A stretch of 8,264 bases of DNA from positions 1-8,264 of the forward strand of contig JASHTQ010000455.1 of assembly GCA_030040475.1 (NCBI GenBank), read 5' to 3'. Both the position numbers and the translations under genes were made by a program. How positions within the stretch are numbered: the first letter of the stretch is position 1; every line of letters begins with the position of its first letter. The notes under the pieces were generated by a model. That model made no database searches, was not told where the DNA came from, and worked only from the letters and a program-made list of their open reading frames with translations. Below are positions 5,100-8,264 of this stretch, in pieces. This DNA comes from Streptosporangiaceae bacterium. Lineage in GTDB: Bacteria > Actinomycetota > Actinomycetes > Streptosporangiales > Streptosporangiaceae.

Positions 5100-6623
5100 T
5101 CACTGGTACCGGTAAATACGCTGGAAGCTGACCCGAAGCATCACTATCTGCAGAATGAGCAGAACGACTATGCTCAGCAGGAAGATCTGGACCGCTGCCT
5201 GTGGGGCGATCCGGTCGGCCAGCAGGACCTCGGCGACGACCACCGGGCACATGATTCCGAGCAGCCGGGCATACTGCTGGTGCCGGGCCATGATGAAGCC
5301 GAGGAAATACGCGCCGCCGAGTAGTACATACGCGTCCACGAGCAGCGAGCCCTGGCCGCTGAGCAGCCCGCCCTTGGTCAGGACGAGCATAAACACGGCG
5401 GCCAGGCCGCCGAGGACGATCAGGCAGTTGGCCAGTTCGGCGAGCAGGAGCCGCCAGGCGGCACGCCGGAATTCCGCGGACGTGGCCGGGCGATTGAATA
5501 GCTGGCCGACTTTCTCGGTGAAGCGCAGCGCACGCCATTCGAGTGCTCCCATGCCCAGGATCAGCGGCATGGCCGAGATGGCCAGGTCGAACTCGCCGGC
5601 CAGGAATCGCGCGTCGGAGTTCAGGAAATACAGCGCGCACAGCGCGGCGTAGCAAAGGCTGGGTCCTGTGCCCGTGAACATGCGCATGACCGGGACAGGA
5701 TTCCCCGGGCCGGATCGCGTCGGCGCCCGGCCGGCGGTCACCCATGCGGTCACCGCGAGCGCCGCGATGCACAACGCCCCGATCACCAAAGCCGGCGTCA
5801 AGACCCTGGCGGCCGAGCCGGAGGCGAGGAAGGCGATGCCCGCGGCGAACGCGGGCAGCATCGCGGCGGCGACCCGGATTTCCTTGCCGTAGAACACCAG
5901 AACGCCCGATGCGAGCTGGAAGGTCATCTGCGCGCCCGCGAACGCCGCCAGGCCTGCCCCGCCCGGCCCGGTCACCGCGAACACGGTGCCGGCGAGCAGC
6001 GCGATCGCTATGCCCACGGGGCCGAGCAGGCGGAACGCCCGTGCTGCCGACCGGTCCAGGCCGCGGCCGACAAACTGGTAGGCGACGGCGCTCATGCCCA
6101 TGCCCCACACCCAGCCGAGCGCCGAGGTGAACACCAGCGTCCGGAACGTCGTGGCGTGGCCCAGCGCGATCAGCACCGCGGGGTACAGGGTGCTCGGCAA
6201 CACGTACAGCGGCCCGTGGCTGAGCACCCACCAGGCTCCCCGTGACCGCGCCGGCACGGCCGGGCCGTCGCCCCCGGCGGCGAGGCCGATGGCCGGCCGC
6301 CACCGGTACATCGCGGTCGCCAGCGCGAACACATCGGCTTGGCCGTAGTCCCGCCTGGCGGCCGAGTCGGTCACGCCCATGCTTTCCAGCACGGCGGCCA
6401 CGTGTAGCTCGTCGACGGCAGACACGATGGTCGGCGCCATCCTCCCGGCCAGGCGGGCGGGCGGTCCAGCCGGTCCAGCCGGTCCAGCCGGCGCCCAGGT
6501 CGGCGGTCCGCCTCGCCTGGCGCCCGGGAGCATCTCGCGCCCGTCCCCCGGCCGCACGTCGCGCCCGGTGCGCGGCAGCACGTCGGCTGGCTGCCTGCGG
6601 TCGAGGGTGAATCGCTCGGTCAT
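5100..6623 (-). CDS. Polytopic membrane protein, candidate PelG-like polysaccharide exporter
   Basis: A 507-residue protein with roughly 11-12 hydrophobic segments from residue 130 to 498 and a short basic tail. I chose ATG 6623 because it overlaps the glycosyltransferase stop as ATGA; the frame is open to 6824, but that part overlaps coding sequence. Residues 1-60 are disordered, rich in Pro/Arg/Gly, and include the PAG repeat. Residues 72-106 form a soluble helical module (ELHVAAVLESMGVTD, then YGQADVFALATAMY) before the first membrane segment. After about six segments and a Pro/Gly-rich loop (298-315) comes a second half. There, the segment PLILGMGALEWRALRFTEK (353-371) followed by an amphipathic stretch resembles in layout the corresponding part of PelG of the MOP flippase superfamily. 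Position directly after pelF, as pelG follows pelF in known operons, supports export of the polymer. The sequence match by eye is weak, so the role is inference. Confidence 0.6.
   Translation of the reverse strand: MTERFTLDRRQPADVLPRTGRDVRPGDGREMLPGARRGGPPTWAPAGPAGPAGPPARLAGRMAPTIVSAVDELHVAAVLESMGVTDSAARRDYGQADVFALATAMYRWRPAIGLAAGGDGPAVPARSRGAWWVLSHGPLYVLPSTLYPAVLIALGHATTFRTLVFTSALGWVWGMGMSAVAYQFVGRGLDRSAARAFRLLGPVGIAIALLAGTVFAVTGPGGAGLAAFAGAQMTFQLASGVLVFYGKEIRVAAAMLPAFAAGIAFLASGSAARVLTPALVIGALCIAALAVTAWVTAGRAPTRSGPGNPVPVMRMFTGTGPSLCYAALCALYFLNSDARFLAGEFDLAISAMPLILGMGALEWRALRFTEKVGQLFNRPATSAEFRRAAWRLLLAELANCLIVLGGLAAVFMLVLTKGGLLSGQGSLLVDAYVLLGGAYFLGFIMARHQQYARLLGIMCPVVVAEVLLADRIAPQAAVQIFLLSIVVLLILQIVMLRVSFQRIYRYQ
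6463..6489. repeat. Three perfect tandem copies of a 9-bp unit (GGTCCAGCC)
   Basis: Three identical in-frame copies lie at 6463-6471, 6472-6480 and 6481-6489, followed by a diverged continuation (GGCGCC). On the coding strand they give a Pro-Ala-Gly tripeptide repeat at about residues 46-54 of the membrane protein, in its disordered cytoplasmic N-terminus. Because the unit is nine bases, copy-number change would keep the reading frame. Confidence 0.9.
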
Positions 6624-8248
6624 CGCGCCACCCGCGCTTGGCCGTGCTCGATATCCGCTACGGTTCGGCCGGTACCCGGGTACGGGGCAGGCATCAACGG
6701 GCGGTGCTCGTGACGAGATGCCCCCGCGAGCGCCGGCCGCGGGGGCGCGCCCCGTACGGCGCGGTGGGCCGTCCACCCTGTCGAGGCGAGTTCGGCGTAA
6801 ATCTCCCGGTACGCGTTGCACCACCTGGCGAGGGTGAACCGGTCAAGCACCCGCTGGCGGGCGCGCATGCCGAGGAAGCGCCGCAGGCCGGCGTCGGCGA
6901 GCAGCCGGACGCACGCGTTGGCGACCGCTGCGTAGTCGCGGGGCGGCACCACGAAGCCGGCGTCACCCACTGCCTCGGGGACTCCTCCGACGTTCGTGCA
7001 GACCTGGGGGCGGCCCATGGACATCGACTCGACGACCGTGTAAGGAAATCCCTCGGAGACGCTGGTCAGCGCGACCAGGTGGCCGGCCCGGTACGCGTCG
7101 GCCTGATTGGCGACACGGCCTTCAAGCGTCGCGGCACCAGATAGTCCGAGATCGGCGATGAGCCGGGCGCAGCTGGCCTGGTACTGCTCATTGCCTGCCG
7201 GGACGGGACCGAAGATGCGAAGCCGGGCACCGGGGATTTTCTGCCGGACGAGCGCAAAGGCCCGGATCAGCGTGTGCAGGTCCTTCAGCGGGTCGATGCG
7301 CCCGACGAAGACGATCGTCGGGTCGGCGGGTTCCTCCGGCGCGAACGGGAAGTCGTCGGGGTTGATGCCGTTGTACATGGTCCGCATGCGTGCGGGATCC
7401 GCGCTGCCGTAAAGCTGCCACCTGCGGTTGTAGCCGGAATGCGGGGCCAGCACGTCGGCGCTTCTGTACGCTGCCGCGGCCAGGCGCCGGTGGAACCGCA
7501 TCAGGATCACCTTCACCGGCTGCGACACGCCGTCCTGGGCCAGGCCGAGGTAGCGCTCGCGGAGGTAGATGCCGTGCTCGGACATCACCATCGGTGTGCC
7601 GTATGCCCATTTGCTGGCGAGCCCGACCAGCAGGGCCACCCCGTTCATGGCCAGATGACAGACGTCCGCCCGCACCGGCGGGTGGGACAGCGGCCGCAGC
7701 AGATGCTCGATACGGCCGACCGCGGCGGCCGCATCGCGAAGGGTAAGCGGGCCGCCGGCGTCGGCGTGGTCGGAGTCCAGTCCGGCATCGTGCCACGCGC
7801 GGAGCATGCGGTCGAGCGAATCGTTGCACGTCATGGCGCTGCTGAGATCGCTGTCCATGGCGTACTCGCGCAGCCCGCGCAGCGCTCCGAGGAACGCGGC
7901 TGCGGACGGCGCCTCATACCGTCTGGTGAGCGGCCCGAACATGCTGCCGAGCAGGACCTCGAAGGGCCTGGTGAACGACGCCGGAGGCGTGTTGGCGCTG
8001 CCACGCCGCCGCGGCCGCGGTCCCCACAGCGGGATGTTGACGACGTCGGTGAGGTTGTCCGGTGCCGACCACGCGCTGCGCTCGGTACCGTCCACGGTGA
8101 GCGCCACAGCGGTGAACGAATGCTCGGGCATCGCCTCGATCAGCTGATGGCAGAAGAGGCTGACGCCGCCGAGATGGAAGGGGTAACAGCCTTCTGCGAC
8201 CAGCGCCACTCGCAGCGGCCGGGCCGCGAACCGGGCAGCCGGGGCCAT
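6620..8248 (-). CDS. pelF: PelF-type GT4 glycosyltransferase
   Basis: A 542-residue cytosolic GT-B enzyme, the putative polymerising transferase of a Pel-like exopolysaccharide. The N-terminal domain opens with VALVAEGCYPFHLGGVSLFC (14-33), the family's EGxYPxxxGGVS acceptor-side signature. The segment MSEHGIYLRERYL (222-234) is highly characteristic of PelF. The C-terminal nucleotide-sugar domain has MYNGINPDDF (291-300), FVGRIDPLKDLHTLIRAF (314-331) and the GT4 EX7E motif with Glu399 and Glu407 in SEGFPYTVVES. Then comes GGVPEAVGDAGFVVPPRD (421-438). Residues about 490-542 form an extra Pro/Arg/His-rich tail not expected for the family. ATG 8248 is a reasonable start, but no clear ribosome binding site precedes it and the frame stays open to the right edge, so the true start could lie outside. 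The stop overlaps the membrane protein start by four bases. Confidence 0.85.
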   Translation of the reverse strand: MAPAARFAARPLRVALVAEGCYPFHLGGVSLFCHQLIEAMPEHSFTAVALTVDGTERSAWSAPDNLTDVVNIPLWGPRPRRRGSANTPPASFTRPFEVLLGSMFGPLTRRYEAPSAAAFLGALRGLREYAMDSDLSSAMTCNDSLDRMLRAWHDAGLDSDHADAGGPLTLRDAAAAVGRIEHLLRPLSHPPVRADVCHLAMNGVALLVGLASKWAYGTPMVMSEHGIYLRERYLGLAQDGVSQPVKVILMRFHRRLAAAAYRSADVLAPHSGYNRRWQLYGSADPARMRTMYNGINPDDFPFAPEEPADPTIVFVGRIDPLKDLHTLIRAFALVRQKIPGARLRIFGPVPAGNEQYQASCARLIADLGLSGAATLEGRVANQADAYRAGHLVALTSVSEGFPYTVVESMSMGRPQVCTNVGGVPEAVGDAGFVVPPRDYAAVANACVRLLADAGLRRFLGMRARQRVLDRFTLARWCNAYREIYAELASTGWTAHRAVRGAPPRPALAGASRHEHRPLMPAPYPGTGRTVADIEHGQARVAR

Positions 8249-8264
8249 CCGGGCGGGCGCGGCC

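Noticed and set aside
4954..6303. A 449-codon - strand frame overlapping the membrane protein
   Set aside because: It is in another frame of the same strand, extremely Arg/Gly/Pro-rich, and runs across the boundary of two well-supported genes.
6721..6745. GC-rich hairpin considered as an intrinsic terminator
   Set aside because: It lies inside the coding frame of the glycosyltransferase, is followed by no T-run on either strand, and the downstream gene is translationally coupled.
6624..6824. A 67-residue N-terminal extension of the membrane protein to ATG 6824
   Set aside because: It lies entirely over the glycosyltransferase's coding end and is Arg/Pro/Gly-rich. ATG 6623 makes a standard ATGA overlap with the upstream stop and is the simpler start.

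Overview
The window looks like chromosomal DNA from a high-GC actinobacterium. Every gene is very GC-rich with G/C at third codon positions, GTG starts are common, and one short gene resembles an actinobacterial family of unknown function (DUF6247). I cannot name the genus from the sequence alone.

Layout. Positions 1-297 (+ strand) hold the C-terminal part of a TetR-family repressor that begins left of the window. Everything else reads on the - strand and converges on it. From right to left, in transcription order, there are six closely packed genes: a PelF-type glycosyltransferase (8248-6620), a polytopic membrane protein (6623-5100), a sugar-1-phosphate nucleotidyltransferase (5080-4340), an NAD-dependent epimerase/reductase of the extended SDR family (4343-3390), a UDP-sugar dehydrogenase (3350-2022) and a second NAD-dependent sugar epimerase (2025-1072). 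Three of the five junctions are 4-base ATGA/GTGA stop-start overlaps. The other two are gaps of 19 and 39 bases, each with a good ribosome binding site. This looks like one translationally coupled operon whose 5' end lies beyond the right edge.

How the genes fit together. The nucleotidyltransferase activates a sugar phosphate. The dehydrogenase oxidises a nucleotide sugar to a uronic acid, and the two SDR enzymes epimerise, reduce or decarboxylate the nucleotide-linked sugars. The PelF-type enzyme then polymerises, and the membrane protein is a candidate PelG-like export partner. The best overall reading is a Pel-like exopolysaccharide operon carrying its own uronic-acid-forming precursor pathway. 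No c-di-GMP receptor (PelD), deacetylase/hydrolase (PelA) or outer-membrane component is visible here.

Downstream (1017-384, - strand) sits an unrelated two-gene cassette: a DUF6247-like protein, then by ATGA overlap a small RelE/ParE-like protein. The second reading frame is broken by one apparently missing base near 602-604. I read this as a toxin-antitoxin-like pair whose toxin-like member is frameshifted, or a sequencing error.

No RNA genes, CRISPR arrays, insertion sequences or convincing terminators were seen.
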